Assembly (NCBI GenBank): GCA_032622095.1
Contig: CP136061.1
Span: 170,941,107-171,005,106 of the forward strand
Direction: 5' to 3'
From: Siphonodentalium dalli
Lineage: Eukaryota; Mollusca; Scaphopoda; Gadilida; Siphonodentaliidae
DNA length: 64,000 bases
Positions 1 to 18,000 of the stretch are shown here, one piece after another. Within the stretch, counting starts at the first letter, position 1. Each line of letters begins with the position of its first letter. Position numbers and translations under genes: made by a program. Under the pieces are notes generated by a model, which searched no databases, had not been told where the DNA came from, and saw nothing but the letters and a program-made list of their open reading frames with translations.

Positions 1-2634
1 CACACATATATAGGTATCAACGCCACATACATATATAGGTATCCCCGCCACACACATATATAGGTCTCCCCACCACACACATATATAGGTATCCCCACCA
101 CATACATCTATAGGTATCCCCACCACATACATATATAGATATCACCACCACACTCATATATAGGTATCCCCACCACACACATATATAGGTATCCCCACCA
201 CACACATATATAGGTATCACCGCCACATACATATATAGGTATCCCCGCCACACACATATATAGGTCTCCCCACCAAACACATCTATAGGTATCCCAACCA
301 CATACATCTATAGGTTTCCACACCACATACATATACAGGTATCCTCACCACAAACATATATAGGTATCCCCACCACATACATATATAGGTATCCCCGCCA
401 CACACATATATATGTCTCCCCACCACACACATATATAGGTATCCCCGCCACACACATATATAGTTATCCTCACCACACACATATATAGGTATCCCCGCCA
501 CATACATCTATAGGTATCCCCACCACACAAATATATAGGTATCCCCATCACATACATATATAGGTATCACCGCCACATACATCTAAAGGTATCCACACCA
601 CACACATATATAGGTATCCCCACCACACACATATATAGGTATCACCACCACACACATATATAGGTATCACCACCACATACATATATATGTATCCCCACCA
701 CATACATATATAGGTATCCCCACCACACACAGATATAGGTATGCCCATAACATACATATATAGGCATGCCCATAACATACATATATAGGTATCCCCACCA
801 CATATATATATAGGTATCCCACCACACACATATATAGGTATCCCCGCCACATACATATATAGGTATCCCCGCCACACACATCTATAGGTATCCCCACCAC
901 ACACATATATATGTATCTCCACCACATACATATATAGGTATCCCACCACACACATATATATGTATCACCACCACACACATATATAGGTATCCCCACCACA
1001 TACATATATAGGTAGCCCCACCACACACATATATAGGTAGCACCACCACATACATATATAGGTATCCCCGCCACATACATATATAGGTATCTCCGCCACA
1101 CACATATATAGGTATCCCCACCACATACATATATAGGTATCCCCACCACACACATATATAGGTATCCCCACCACACACATATATATGTATCCCCGCCACA
1201 CACATATATAGGTATCCCCACCCACACATCTATAGGTATCCTCTCCACACACATCTATTGGAATCCCCACCACATACATCTATAGGTATCCCCACCACAC
1301 CCATATATAGGTATTCCTACCACATACATAAATAGGTATCACCACCACACACACATATAGGTATCCCCCACATACATATATAGGTATCCCCACCACACAC
1401 ATATATAGGAATCAACGCCACATACATATATAGGTATCCCCGCCACACACATATATAGGTCTCCCCACCACACACATCTATAGGTATCCCCACCACATAC
1501 ATCTATAGGTATCCCCACCACATACATATATAGGTATCACCACCATACACATATATAGGTATCCCCACCACACACATATATAGGTATCCCCACCACACAC
1601 ATATATAGGTATCACCGCCACATACATATATAGGTATCCCCGCCACACACATATATAGGTCTCCCCACCAAACACATCTATAGGTATCCCAACCACATAC
1701 ATCTATAGGTTTCCACACCACATACATATATAGGTATCCTCACCACAAACATATATAGGTATCCCCACCACATACATATATAGGTATCCCCGCCACACAC
1801 ATATATATGTCTCCCCACCACACACATATATAGGTATCCCCGCCACACACATATATAGTTATCCTCACCACACACATATATAGGTATCCCCGCCACATAC
1901 ATCTATAGGTATCCCCACCACATACATATATAGGTATCCCCACCACATACATATATAGGTATCACCGCCACATACATCTAAAGGTATCCACACCACACAC
2001 ATATATAGGTATCCCCACCACACACATATATAGGTATCACCACCACATACATACATAGGTATCCCCACCACATACATATATATGTATCCCCACCACATAC
2101 ATCTATAGGTATCCCCACCACACACATCTATAGGTATCCCCACCACATACATCTATAGGTATCACCACCACACACACATATAGGTACCCCCCACGTACAT
2201 ATAGGTATCCCACCACACACATATAGGTATCCCCACCACACACATATATAGGTATCACCAACACACACATATATAGGTATCCCCAACACATACATATATA
2301 GGTATCCCCACCACATAAATATATAGGTATCCCCACCACAAACATCTATAGGTATCCCCACCACATACATATATAGGTATCCCCACCACATACATATATA
2401 GGTATCCCCACCACATACAAATATAGGTATCCCCACCACATACATGTATAAGTATTCCCGCCACACACATATATAGGTATCCCCGACACATACATATATA
2501 GGTATCCCCGCCACATACATATATAGGAATTCCCGCCATATACATATATAGGTCTCCCCACCACACACATCTATAGGTATCCCCACCACACACATATATA
2601 GGTATCCCCACCACACACATCTATAGGTATTCCC
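1..2634. repeat. Satellite block with nested 1,395-bp and 2,287-bp repeat periods
   Basis: The variant order in about 1-590 returns at about 1,396-1,985, a period of 1,395 bp. Positions from about 965 to 2,400 also match about 3,252-4,690 at an offset of 2,287 bp. These are shared orders of diagnostic units (for example the TCTAAAGG unit near 575 and 1,975, and the TATATATGTCTC unit near 410 and 1,805), not just the shared 25-bp period. Boundaries are read by eye and are good to about one or two units. Apart from the satellite I see nothing in this stretch. Confidence 0.75.
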
Positions 2635-5600
2635 ACCACACACATATATAGGTATCCCCACCACATACAGATATAGGTATCCCCATAACATACATATATA
2701 GGTATCCCCACCACATACATATATCGGTAGCCCGACCACACACATATATAGGTATCACCACCACATACATATATAGGTATCCCCGCCACATACATATATA
2801 GGTATCCCCGCCACACACATATATAGGTATCCCCACCACATACATATATAGGTATCCCCACCACACACATATATAGGTATCCCCACCACACACATATATA
2901 TGTATCCCCGCCACACACATATATAGGTATCCCCACCCACACATCTATAGGTATCCTCTCCACACACATCTATAGGTATCCCCACCACATACATCTATAG
3001 GTATCCCCACCACACCCATATATAGGTATTCCCACCACATACATATATAGGTATCACCACCACACACACATATAGGTATCCCCCACATACATATATAGGT
3101 ATCCCCACCACACACATATATAGGTATCACCGCCATATACATATATATGTATTCCCGCCAAACACATATATAGGTCTCCCCACCACACACATCTATAGGT
3201 ATCCCCACCACACACATATATAGGTATCCCCACCACACACATCTATAGGTATTACCACCACACACATATATAGGTATCCCCACCACATACAGATATAGGT
3301 ATCCCCATAACATAGTTATATAGGTATCCCCACCACATACATATATAGGTAGCCCCACCACATACATATATAGGTATCCCCGCCACACACATATATAGGT
3401 ATCCCCACCACATACATATATAGGTATCCCCAACACACACATATATAGGTATCCCCACCACACACATATATATGTATCCCCGCCACACACATATATAGGT
3501 ATCCCCACCCACACATCTATAGGTATCCTCTCCACACACATCTATTGGTATCCCCACCACATACATCTATAGGTATCCCCACCACACCCATATATAGGTA
3601 TTCCTACCACATACATATATAGGTATCACCACCACACACACATATAGGTATCCCCCACATACATATATAGGTATCCCCACCACACACATATATAGGTATC
3701 AACGCCACATACATATATAGGTATCCCCGCCACACACATATATAGGTCTCCCCACCACACACATCTATAGGTATCCCCACCACATACATCTATAGGTATC
3801 CCCACCACATACATATATAGGTATCACCACCACACACATATATAGGTATCCCCACCACACACATATCTAGGTATCCCCACCACACACATATATAGGTATC
3901 ACCGCCACATACATATATAGGTATCCCCGCCACACACATATATAGGTCTCCCCACCAAACACATCTATAGGTATCCCAACCACATACATCTATAGGTTTC
4001 CACACCACATACATATATAGGTATCCTCACCACAAACATATATAGGTATCCCCACCACATACATATATAGGTATCCCAGCCACACACATATATATGTCTC
4101 CCCACCACACACATATATAGGTATCCCCGCCACACACATATATAGTTATCCTCACCACACACATATATAGGTATCCCCGCCACATACATCTATAGGTATC
4201 CCCACCACATACATATATAGGTATCCCCACCACATACATATATAGGTATCACCGCCACATACATCTAAAGGTATCCACACCACACACATATATAGGTATC
4301 CCCACCACACACATATATAGGTATCACCACCACATACATACATAGGTATCCCCACCACATACATATATATGTATCCCCACCACATACATCTATAGGTATC
4401 CCCACCACACACATCTATAGGTATCCCCACCACATACATCTATAGGTATCACCACCACACACACATATAGGTACCCCCCCACGTACATATAGGTATCCCA
4501 CCACACACATATAGGTATCCCCACCACACACATATATAGGTATCACCAACACACACATATATAGGTATCCCCAACACATACATATATAGGTATCCCCACC
4601 ACATAAATATATAGGTATCCCCACCACAAACATCTATAGGTATCCCCACCACATACATATATAGGTATCCCCACCACATACATATATAGGTATCCCCACC
4701 ACATACAAATATAGGTATCCCCACCACATACATGTATAAGTATTCCCGCCACACACATATATAGGTATCCCCGACCATACATATATAGGTATCCCCGCCA
4801 CATACATATATAGGAATTCCCGCCATATACATATATAGGTATTCCCGCCAAACACATATATAGGTCTCCCCACCACACACATCTATAGGTATCCCCACCA
4901 CACACATATATAGGTATCCCCACCACACACATCTATAGGTATTCCCACCACACACATATATAGGTATCCCCACCACATACAGATATAGGTATCCCCATAA
5001 CATACATATATAGGTATCCCCACCACATACATATATCGGTAGCCCCACCACACACATATATAGGTATCACCACCACATACATATATAGGTATCCCCGCCA
5101 CATACATATATAGGTATCCCCGCCACACACATATATAGGTATCCCCACCACATACATATATAGGTATCCCCACCACACACATATATAGGTATCCCCACCA
5201 CACACATATATATGTATCCCCGCCACACACATATATAGGTATCCCCACCCACACATATATAGGTATCCTCTCCACACACATCTATAGGTATCCCCACCAC
5301 ATACATCTATAGGTATCCCCACCACACCCATATATAGGTATTCCCACCACATACATATATAGGTATCACCACCACACACACATATAGGTATCCCCCACAT
5401 ACATATATAGGTATCCCCACCACACACATATATAGGTATCACCGCCACACACATATATAGGTATCACTGCCACATACATATATAGGTATCCCCGCCACAC
5501 ACATATATAGGAATCCCCACCTCATGCATCTATAGGTATCCCCACCCCATACATATATAGGTATCACCACCACACACATATATAGGTATCCCCACCACAC

Positions 5601-8600
5601 ACATATATAGGTATCCCCACCACACACATATATAGGTATCACCGCCATATACATATATAGGTATCCCCGCCACACACATATATAGGTCTCCCCACCACAC
5701 ACATCTATAGGTATCCCAACCACATACATCTATAGGTTTCCACACCACATACATATATAGGTATCCTCACCACAAACATATATAGGTATCCCCACCACAT
5801 ACATATATAGGTCTCCCCACCACACACATATATAGGTATCCCCACCACACACATCTATAGGTATTCCCACCACACACATATATAGGTATCCTTACCACAT
5901 ACAGATATAGGTATCCCCATAACATACATATATAGGTATCCCCACCACATACATATATCGGTAGCCCGACCACACACATATATAGGTATCACCACCACAT
6001 ACATATATAGGTATCCCCGCCACACACATATATAGGTATCCCCACCACATACATATATAGGTATCCCCACCACACACATATATAGGTATCCCCACCACAC
6101 ACATATATATGTATCCCCGCCACACACATATATAGGTATCCCCACCCACACATCTATAGGTATCCTCTCCACACACATCTATAGGTATCCCCACCACATA
6201 CATCTATAGGTATCCCCACCACACCCATATATAGGTATTCCCACCACATACATATATAGGTATCACCACCACACACACATATAGGTATCCCCCACATACA
6301 TATATAGGTATCCCCACCACACACATATATAGGTATCACCGCCATATACATATATAGGTATTCCCGCCAAACACATATATAGGTCTCCCCACCACACACA
6401 TCTATAGGTATCCCCACCACACACATATATAGGTATCCCCACCACACACATCTATAGGTATTACCACCACACACATATATAGGTATCCCCACCACATACA
6501 GATATAGGTATCCCCATAACATACATATATAGGTATCCCCACCACATATATATATAGGTAGCCCCACCACACACATATATAGGTATCACCACCACATACA
6601 TATATAGGTATCCCCGCCACATACATATATAGGTATCCCCGCCACACACATATATAGGTATCCCCACCACATACATATATAGGTATCCCCACCACACACA
6701 TATATAGGTATCCCCACCACACACATATATATGTATTACCGCCACACACATATATAGGTATCCCCACCCACACATCTATAGGTATCCTCTCCACACACAT
6801 CTATTGGTATCCCCACCACATACATCTATAGGTATCCCCACCACACCCATATATAGGTATTCCTACCACATACATATATAGGTATCGCCACCACACACAC
6901 ATATAGGTATCCCCCACATACATATATAGGTATCCCCACCACACACATATATAGGTATCAACGCCACATACATATATAGGTATCCCCGCCACACACATAT
7001 ATAGGTCTCCCCACCACACACATCTATAGGTATCCCCACCACATACATATATAGGTATCACCACCACACACACATATAGGTATCCCCCACATACATATAT
7101 AGGTATCCCCACCACACACATATATAGGTATCACCGCCACACACATATATAGGTATCACTGCCACATACATATATAGGTATCACCCGCCACACACATATA
7201 TAGGAATCCCCACCTCATGCATCTATAGGTATCCCCACCCCATACATATATAGGTATCACCACCACACACATATATAGGTATCCCCACACACACATATAT
7301 AGGTATCCCCACCACACACATATATAGGTATCACCGCCATATACATATATAGGTATCCCCGCCACACACATATATAGGTCTCCCCACCACACACATCTAG
7401 AGGTATCCCAACCACATACATCTATAGGTTTCCACACCACATACATATATAGGTATCCTCACCACAAACATATATAGGTATCCCCACCACATACATATAT
7501 AGGTCTCCCCACCACACACATATATAGGTATCCCCACCACACACATCTATAGGTATTCCCACCACACACATATATAGGTATCCTTACCACATACAGATAT
7601 AGGTATCCCCATAACATACATATATAGGTATCCCCACCACATACATATATCGGTAGCCCGACCACACACATATATAGGTATCACCACCACATACATAATA
7701 TAGGTATCCCGCCCACACACATATATAGGTATCCCCACCACATACATATATAGGTATCCCCACCACACACATATATAGGTATCCCCACCACACACATATA
7801 TATGTATCCCCGCCACACACAATATAGGTATCCCCACCCCACACATCTATAGGTATCCTCTCCACACACATCTATAGGTATCCCCACCACATACATCTAT
7901 AGGTATCCCCACCACACCCATATATAGGTATTCCCACCACATACATATATAGGTATCACCACCACACACCATATAGGTATCCCCCACATACATATATAGG
8001 TATCCCCCACCACACACATATATAGGTATCACCGCCATATACATATATAGGTATTCCCGCCAAACACATATATAGGTCTCCCCACCACACACATCTATAG
8101 GTATCCCCACCACACACATATATAGGTATCCCACCACACACATCTATAGGTATTACCACCACACACATATATAGGTATCCCCACCACATACAGATATAGG
8201 TATCCCCATAACATACATATATAGGTATCCCCACCACATATATATATAGGTAGCCCCACCACACACATATATAGGTATCACCACCACATACATATATAGG
8301 TATCCCCGCCACATACATATATAGGTATCCCCGCCACACACATATATAGGTATCCCCACCACATACATATATAGGTATCCCCACCACACACATATATAGG
8401 TATCCCCACCACACACATATATATGTATTACCCGCCACACACATATATAGGTATCCCCACCCACACATCTATAGGTATCCTCTCCACACACATCTATTGG
8501 TATCCCCACCACATACATCTATAGGTATCCCCACCACACCCATATATAGGTATTCCTACCACATACATATATAGGTATCGCCACCACACACACATATAGG

Positions 8601-11600
8601 TATCCCCCACATACATATATAGGTATCCCCACCACACACATATATAGGTATCAACGCCACATACATATATAGGTATCCCCGCCACACACATATATAGGTC
8701 TCCCCACCACACACATCTATAGGTATCCCCACCACATACATCTATAGGTATCCCCAACACATACATATATAGGTATCACCACCACACACATATATAGGTA
8801 TCCCCACCACACACATATATAGGTATCCCCACCACACACATATATAGGTATCACCGCCACATACATATATAGGTATCCCCGCCACACACATATATAGGTC
8901 TCCCCACCAAACACATCTATAGGTATCCCAACCACATACATCTATAGGTTTCCACACCACATACATATATAGGTATCCTCACCACAAACATATATAGGTA
9001 TCCCCACCACATACATATATAGGTATCCCCGCCACACACATATATATGTCTCCCCTCCACACACATATATAGGTATCCCCGCCACACACATATATAGTTA
9101 TCCTCACCACACACATATATAGGTATCCCCGCCACATACATCTATAGGTATCCCCACCACATACATATATAGGTATCCCCACCACATACATATATAGGTA
9201 TCACCGCCACATACATCTAAAGGTATCCACACCACACACATATATAGGTATCCCCACCACACACATATATAGGTATCACCACCACATACATACATAGGTA
9301 TCCCCACCACATACATATATATGTATCCCCACCACACACATATATAGGTATCCCCAGCACACACAGATATAGGTATGCCCATAACATACATATATAGGTA
9401 TCCCCACCACATATATATATAGGTATCCCACCACACACATATATATGTATCACCACCACACACATATATAGGTATCCCCGCCACATATATATATAGGTAT
9501 CCCCGCCACACACATCTATAGGTATCCCCACCACACACATATATAGGTATCTCCCCCACATACATATATAGGTATCCCACCACACACATATATATGTATC
9601 ACCACCACACACATATATAGGTATCCCCACCACATACATATATAGGTATACCCGCCACACACATATATAGGTCTCCCCACCACACACATCTATAAGTATC
9701 CCCACCACATACATCTATAGGTATCCCCACCACATACATATATAGGTCTCCCCACCACATACATATATAGGTATCCCCACCACATACATATATAGGTATC
9801 CCCACCACATACATATATAGGTATCCCCGCCACATACATATATAGGTATCCCCAAAACACACATATATAGGTATCCCCAAAACACACATATATATGTCTC
9901 CCCACACACACATATATAGGTCTCCCCACCACATACATATATAGGTATCCTCACCACACACATATATATGTATTCCCACAACATACATATATAGGTCTCC
10001 CCACCAAATACATATAGATGTATCCCCGCCACATACATATATAGGTATCCCCACCACATACATATATAGGTATCCCCGCCACATACATATATAGGTATCC
10101 CCACCACACACCTATATAGGTATCCCCGCCACATACATATATAGGTATCCCCACCACACACATATATAGGTATCCCCACCACACACATCTATAGGTATCC
10201 CCACCACACACATCTATAGGTATCCCGACTAAACACATCTATAGGTATCCCCACCACACACATTTATAGGTATCCCCACCACATACATATATAGGTATCC
10301 CCACCACATACATATATAGGTATCCCCTCCACACACATATATATGTATCCCCACCACATACATATATAGGTATCCCCACCACATACATATATAGGTATCC
10401 CCACCGCATACATATATAGGTATCCCCACCACATACATCTATATGTATCCCCACCACACACATCTATAGGTATCCCCACCACACACATATATAGGTATCC
10501 CCACCACACACATATATAGGTATCCCCACCACATACATATATAGGTATCACCACCACACACATATATAGGTATCTCCACCACAAACATCTATAGGTATCC
10601 CCACCACACACATATATAGGTATCCCCACCACACACATCTATAGGTATCCCACCGCACACATATATAGGTATCACCACCACATACATATATAGGTATCCC
10701 CGCCACATACATATATAGGTATTCCCGCCACACAAATCTATATGTATCCCCACCGCACACATATATAGGTATCACCACCACATACATATATAGGTATCCC
10801 CACCACATACATATATAGGTATCCCCACCACAGACATATATAGGTATCACCACCACACACATATATAAGTATCCCCGCCACATACATATATAGGTATCCC
10901 CGCCACACACATATATAGGTATCCCAGCCACACATATATATAGGTATCCCCACCACACACATCTATATGTATCCCCACCACACACATCTATATGTATCCC
11001 CACCACACACATCTATAGGTATCACCAACACACACATCTATAGGTATCCCCCCACATAAATATATAGGTATCCCCACCACATACATATATAGGTCTCCCC
11101 ACCACATACATCTATAGGTATCCCCACCACACACATCTATAGGTATCCCCACCACACACATCTATAGGTATCACCACCACATACATATATAGGTATCCCC
11201 GCCACACACATATATAGGTATCCCCGCCACATACATATATGGGTATCCCCACCACACACATCTATAGGTATCCCCACCACATACATATATATGTATCACC
11301 ACCACATACATATATAGGTATCCCCACCACACACATATATAAGTATCCCCACCATATACATATATAGGTATCAGCACCACACACATATATAGGTCTCCCC
11401 ACCACATACATATATAGGTATCCCCACCACACACATCTATAGGTATCCCCACCACATACATCTATAGTTATTCCCACCACACAGATCTATAGGTATCCCC
11501 ACCACATACATCTATAGGTATCACCACCACACACACATATAGGTATCCCCCCACGTACATATAGGTATCCAACCACACACATCTATAGGTATCACCAACA

Positions 11601-12068
11601 CATACATATATAGGTATCCCCAACACGTACATATATAGGTATCCCACCACACACATATAGGTATCCCCACTACATACATATATAGGTATCCCCACCACAA
11701 ACATCTATAGGTATCCCCACCACATACATATATAGGTATCCCCATCACATACATATATAGGTATCCCCACCACATACAAATATAGGTATCCCCACCACAT
11801 ACATGTATAAGTATTCCCGCCACACACATATATAGGTATCCCCGCCACATACATATATAGGTATCCCCGCCACATACATATATAGGAATTCCCGCCATAT
11901 ACATATATAGGTATTCCCGCCAAACACATATGTAGGTATCCCCACTACATACATATATAGGTATCCCCACCACAAACATCTATAGGTATCCCCACCACAT
12001 ACATATATAGGTATCCCCATCACATACATATATAGGTATCCCCACCACATACAAATATAGGTATCCCC
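2635..12068. repeat. Higher-order repeat, copy 1 (about 9.43 kb)
   Basis: From about 2,635 the order of variant units matches the region starting at about 12,069. The offset is 9,434 bp, dropping to 9,409 and then 9,359 bp as copy 2 loses three units between about 13,450 and 14,240. The match holds to about 7,045. It resumes from about 8,740 at an offset of 7,666 to 7,669 bp and ends near 11,935. The 1,692-bp change in offset is exactly the extra internal tandem duplication carried only by this copy. The left edge is placed where the diagnostic units before 2,635 and 12,069 stop agreeing. Confidence 0.8.
5354..8738. repeat. 1,692-bp tandem duplication inside HOR copy 1
   Basis: About 5,354-7,045 and about 7,046-8,738 carry the same ordered series of variant units at a constant offset of 1,692-1,693 bp. 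Rare shared markers include the unit reading ATCACTGCC at 5,464 and 7,156, and CCTTACC near 5,890 and 7,572. The corresponding place in HOR copy 2 (about 14,713-16,405) has one copy only. The second copy also carries many single-base length changes that the first lacks. Confidence 0.85.
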
Positions 12069-15000
12069 ACCACACACATATATAGGTATCCCCACCACAT
12101 ACAGATATAGGTATCCCCATAACATACATATATAGGTATCCCCACCACATACATATATCGGTAGCCCGACCACACACATATATAGGTATCACCACCACAT
12201 ACATATATAGGTATCCCCGCCACATACATATATAGGTATCCCCGCCACACACATATATAGGTATCCCCACCACATACATATATAGGTATCCCCACCACAC
12301 ACATATATAGGTATCCCCACCACACACATATATATGTATCCCCGCCACACACATATATAGGTATCCCCACCCACACATCTATAGGTATCCTCTCCACACA
12401 CATCTATAGGTATCCCCACCACATACATCTATAGGTATCCCCACCACACCCAAATATAGGTATTCCCACCACATACATATATAGGTATCACCACCACACA
12501 CACATATAGGTATCCCCCACATACATATATAGGTATCCCCACCACACACATATATAGGTATCACCGCCATATACATATATAGGTATTCCCGCCAAACACA
12601 TATATAGGTCTCCCCACCACACACATCTATAGGTATCCCCACCACACACATATATAGGTATCCCCACCACACACATCTATAGGTATTACCACCACACACA
12701 TATATAGGTATCCCCACCACATACAGATATAGGTATCCCCATAACATACATATATAGGTATCCCCACCACATACATATATAGGTAGCCCCACCACATACA
12801 TATATAGGTATCCCCGCCACACACATATATAGGTATCCCCACCACATACATATATAGGTATCCCCACCACACACATATATAGGTATCCCCACCACACACA
12901 TATATATGTATCCCCGCCACACACATATATAGGTATCCCCACCCACACATCTATAGGTATCCTCTCCACACACATCTATTGGTATCCCCACCACATACAT
13001 CTATATGTATCCCCACCACACCCATATATAGGTATTCCTACCACATACATATATAGGTATCACCACCACACACACATATAGGTATCCCCCACATACATAT
13101 ATAGGTATCCCCACCACACACATATATAGGTATCAACGCCACATACATATATAGGTATCCCCGCCACACACATATATAGGTCTCAACGCCACATACATAT
13201 ATAGGTATCCCCACCACATACATCTATAGGTATCCCCACCACATACATATATAGGTATCACCACCACACACATATATAGGTATCCCCACCACACACATAT
13301 ATAGGTATCCCCACCACACACATATATAGGTATCACCGCCACATACATATATAGGTATCCCCGCCACACACATATATAGGTCTCCCCACCAAACACATCT
13401 ATAGGTATCCCAACCACATACATCTATAGGTTTCCACACCACATACATCTATAGGTATCCCAACCACATACATCTATAGGTTTCCACACCACATACATAT
13501 ATAGGTATCCCAGCCACACACATATATATGTCTCCCCACCACACACATATATAGGTATCCCCGCCACACACATATATAGTTATCCTCACCACACACATAT
13601 ATAGGTATCCCCGCCACATACATCTATAGGTATCCCCACCACATACATATATAGGTATCCCCACCACATACATATATAGGTATCACCGCCACATACATCT
13701 AAAGGTATCCACACCACACACATATATAGGTATCCCCACCACACACATATATAGGTATCACCACCACATACATACATAGGTATCCCCACCACATACATAT
13801 ATATGTATCCCCACCACATACATCTATAGGTATCCCCACCACATACATCTATAGGTATCACCACCACACACACATATAGGTACCCCCCCACGTACATATA
13901 GGTATCCCACCACACACATATAGGTATCCCCACCACACACATATATAGGTATCACCAACACACACATATATAGGTATCCCCAACACATACATATATAGGT
14001 ATCCCCACCACATAAATATATAGGTATCCCCACCACAAACATCTATAGGTATCCCCACCACATACAAATATAGGTATCCCCACCACATACATGTATAAGT
14101 ATTCCCGCCACACACATATATAGGTATCCCCGACCATACATATATAGGTATCCCCGCCACATACATATATAGGAATTCCCGCCATATACATATATAGGTA
14201 TTCCCGCCAAACACATATATAGGTCTCCCCACCACACACATCTATAGGTATCCCCACCACACACATATATAGGTATCCCCACCACACTCATCTATAGGTA
14301 TTCCCACCACACACATATATAGGTATCCCCACCACATACAGATATAGGTATCCCCATAACATACATATATAGGTATCCCCACCACATACATATATCGGTA
14401 GCCCCACCACACACATATATAGGTATCACCACCACATACATATATAGGTATCCCCGCCACATACATATATAGGTATCCCCGCCACACACATATATAGGTA
14501 TCCCCACCACATACATATATAGGTATCCCCACCACACACATATATAGGTATCCCCACCACACACATATATATGTATCCCCGCCACACACATATATAGGTA
14601 TCCCCACCCACACATCTATAGGTATCCTCTCCACACACATCTATAGGTATCCCCACCACATACATCTATAGGTATCCCCACCACACCCATATATAGGTAT
14701 TCCCACCACATACATATATAGGTATCACCACCACACACACATATAGGTATCCCCCACATACATATATAGGTATCCCCACCACACACATATATAGGTATCA
14801 CCGCCACACACATATATAGGTATCACCGCGACATACATATATAGGTATCCCCGCCACACACATATATAGGTATCCCCACCTCATGCATCTATAGGTATCC
14901 CCACCCCATACATATATAGGTATCACCACCACACACATATATAGGTATCCCCACCACACACATATATAGGTATCCCCACCACACACATATATAGGTATCA

Positions 15001-18000
15001 CCGCCATATACATATATAGGTATCCCCGCCACACACATATATAGGTCTCCCCACCACACACATCTATAGGTATCCCAACCACATACATCTATAGGTTTCC
15101 ACACCACATACATATATAGGTATCCTCACCACAAACATATATAGGTATCCCCACCACATACATATATAGGTCTCCCCACCACACACATATATAGGTATCC
15201 CCACCACACACATCTATAGGTATTCCCACCACACACATATATAGGTATCCCCACCACATACAGATTTAGGTATCCCCATAACATACATATATAGGTATCC
15301 CCACCACATACATATATCGGTAGCCCGACCACACACATATATAGGTATCACCGCCACATACATATATAGGTATCCCCGCCACACACATATATAGGTATCC
15401 CCACCACATACATATATAGGTATCCCCACCACACACATATATAGGTATCCCCACCACACACATATATATGTATCCCCGCCACACACATATATAGGTATCC
15501 CCACCCACACATCTATAGGTATCCTCTCCACACACATCTATAGGTATCCCCACCACATACATCTATAGGTATCCCCACCACACCCATATATAGGTATTCC
15601 CACCACATACATATATAGGTATCACCACCACACACACATATAGGTATCCCCCACATACATATATAGGTATCCCCACCACACACATATATAGGTATCACCG
15701 CCATATACATATATAGGTATTCCCGCCAAACACATATATAGGTCTCCCCACCACACACATCTATAGGTATCCCCACCACACACATATATAGGTATCCCCA
15801 CCACACACATCTATAGGTATTACCACCACACACATATATAGGTATCCCCACCACATACAGATATAGGTATCCCCATAACATACATATATAGGTATCCCCA
15901 CCACATATATATATAGGTAGTCCCACCACACACATATATAGGTATCACCACCACATACATATATAGGTATCCCCACCACATACATATATAGGTATCCCCG
16001 CCACACACATATATAGGTATCCCCACCACATACATATATAGGTATCCCCACCACACACATATATAGGTATCCCCACCACACACATATATATGTATCCCCG
16101 CCACACACATATATAGGTATCCCCACCCACACATCTATAGGTATCCTCTCCACACACATCTATTGGTATCCCCACCACATACATCTATAGGTATCCCCAC
16201 CACACCCATATATAGGTATTCCTACCACATACATATATAGGTATCGCCACCACACACACATATAGGTATCCCCCACATACATATATAGGTATCCCCACCA
16301 CACACATATATAGGTATCAACGCCACATACATATATAGGTATCCCCGCCACACACATATATAGGTCTCCCCACCACACACATCTATAGGTATCCCCACCA
16401 CATACATCTATAGGTATCCCCACCACATACATATATAGGTATCACCACCACACACATATATAGGTATCCCCACCACACACATATATAGGTATCCCCACCA
16501 CACACATATATAGGTATCACCGCCACATACATATATAGGTATCCCCGCCACACACATATATAGGTCTGCCCACCAAACACATCTATAGGTATCCCAACCA
16601 CATACATCTATAGGTTTCCACACCACATACATATATAGGTATCCTCACCACAAACATATATATGTATCCCCACCACATACATATATAGGTATCCCCGCCA
16701 CACACATATATATGTCTCCCCTCCACACACATATATAGGTATCCCCGCCACACACATATATAGTTATCCTCACCACACACATATATAGGTATCCCCGCCA
16801 CATACATCTATAGGTATCCCCACCACATACATATATAGGTATCCCCACCACATACATATATAGGTATCACCGCCACATACATCTAAAGGTATCCACACCA
16901 CACACATATATAGGTATCCCCACCACACACATATATAGGTATCACCACCACATACATACATAGGTATCCCCACCACATACATATATATGTATCCCCACCA
17001 CACACATATATAGGTATCCCCAGCACACACAGATATAGGTATGCCCATAACATACATATATAGGTATCCCCACCACATATATATATAGGTATCCCACCAC
17101 ACACATATATATGTATCACCACCACACACATATATAGGTATCCCCGCCACATACATATATAGGTATCCCCGCCACACACATCTATAGGTATCCCCACCAC
17201 ACACATATATAGGTATCTCCCCCACATACATATATAGGTATCCCACCACACACATATATATGTATCACCACCACACACATATATAGGTATCCCCACCACA
17301 TACATATATAGGTATCCCCGCCACACACATATATAGGTCTCCCCACCACACACATCTATAAGTATCCCCACCACATACATCTATAGGTATCCCCACCACA
17401 TACATATATAGGTCTCCCCACCACATACATATATAGGTATCCCCACCACATACATATATAGGTATCCCCACCACATACATATATAGGTATCCCCGCCACA
17501 TACATATATAGGTATCCCCACCACACACATATATAGGTATCCCCGCCACACACATATATATGTCTCCCCACACACACATATATAGGTCTCCCCACCACAT
17601 ACATATATAGGTATCCTCACCACACACATATATATGTATTCCCACAACATACATATATAGGTCTCCCCACCAAATACATATAGATGTATCCCCGCCACAT
17701 ACATATATAGGTATCCCCACCACATACATATATAGGTATCCCCGCCACATACATATATAGGTATCCCCACCACACACCTATATAGGTATCCCCGCCACAT
17801 ACATATATAGGTATCCCCACCACACACATATATAGGTATCCCCACCACACACATCTATAGGTATCCCCACCACACACATCTATAGGTATCCCGACTAAAC
17901 ACATCTATAGGTATCCCCACCACACACATTTATAGGTATCCCCACCACATACATATATAGGTATCCCCACCACATACATATATAGGTATCCCCTCCACAC

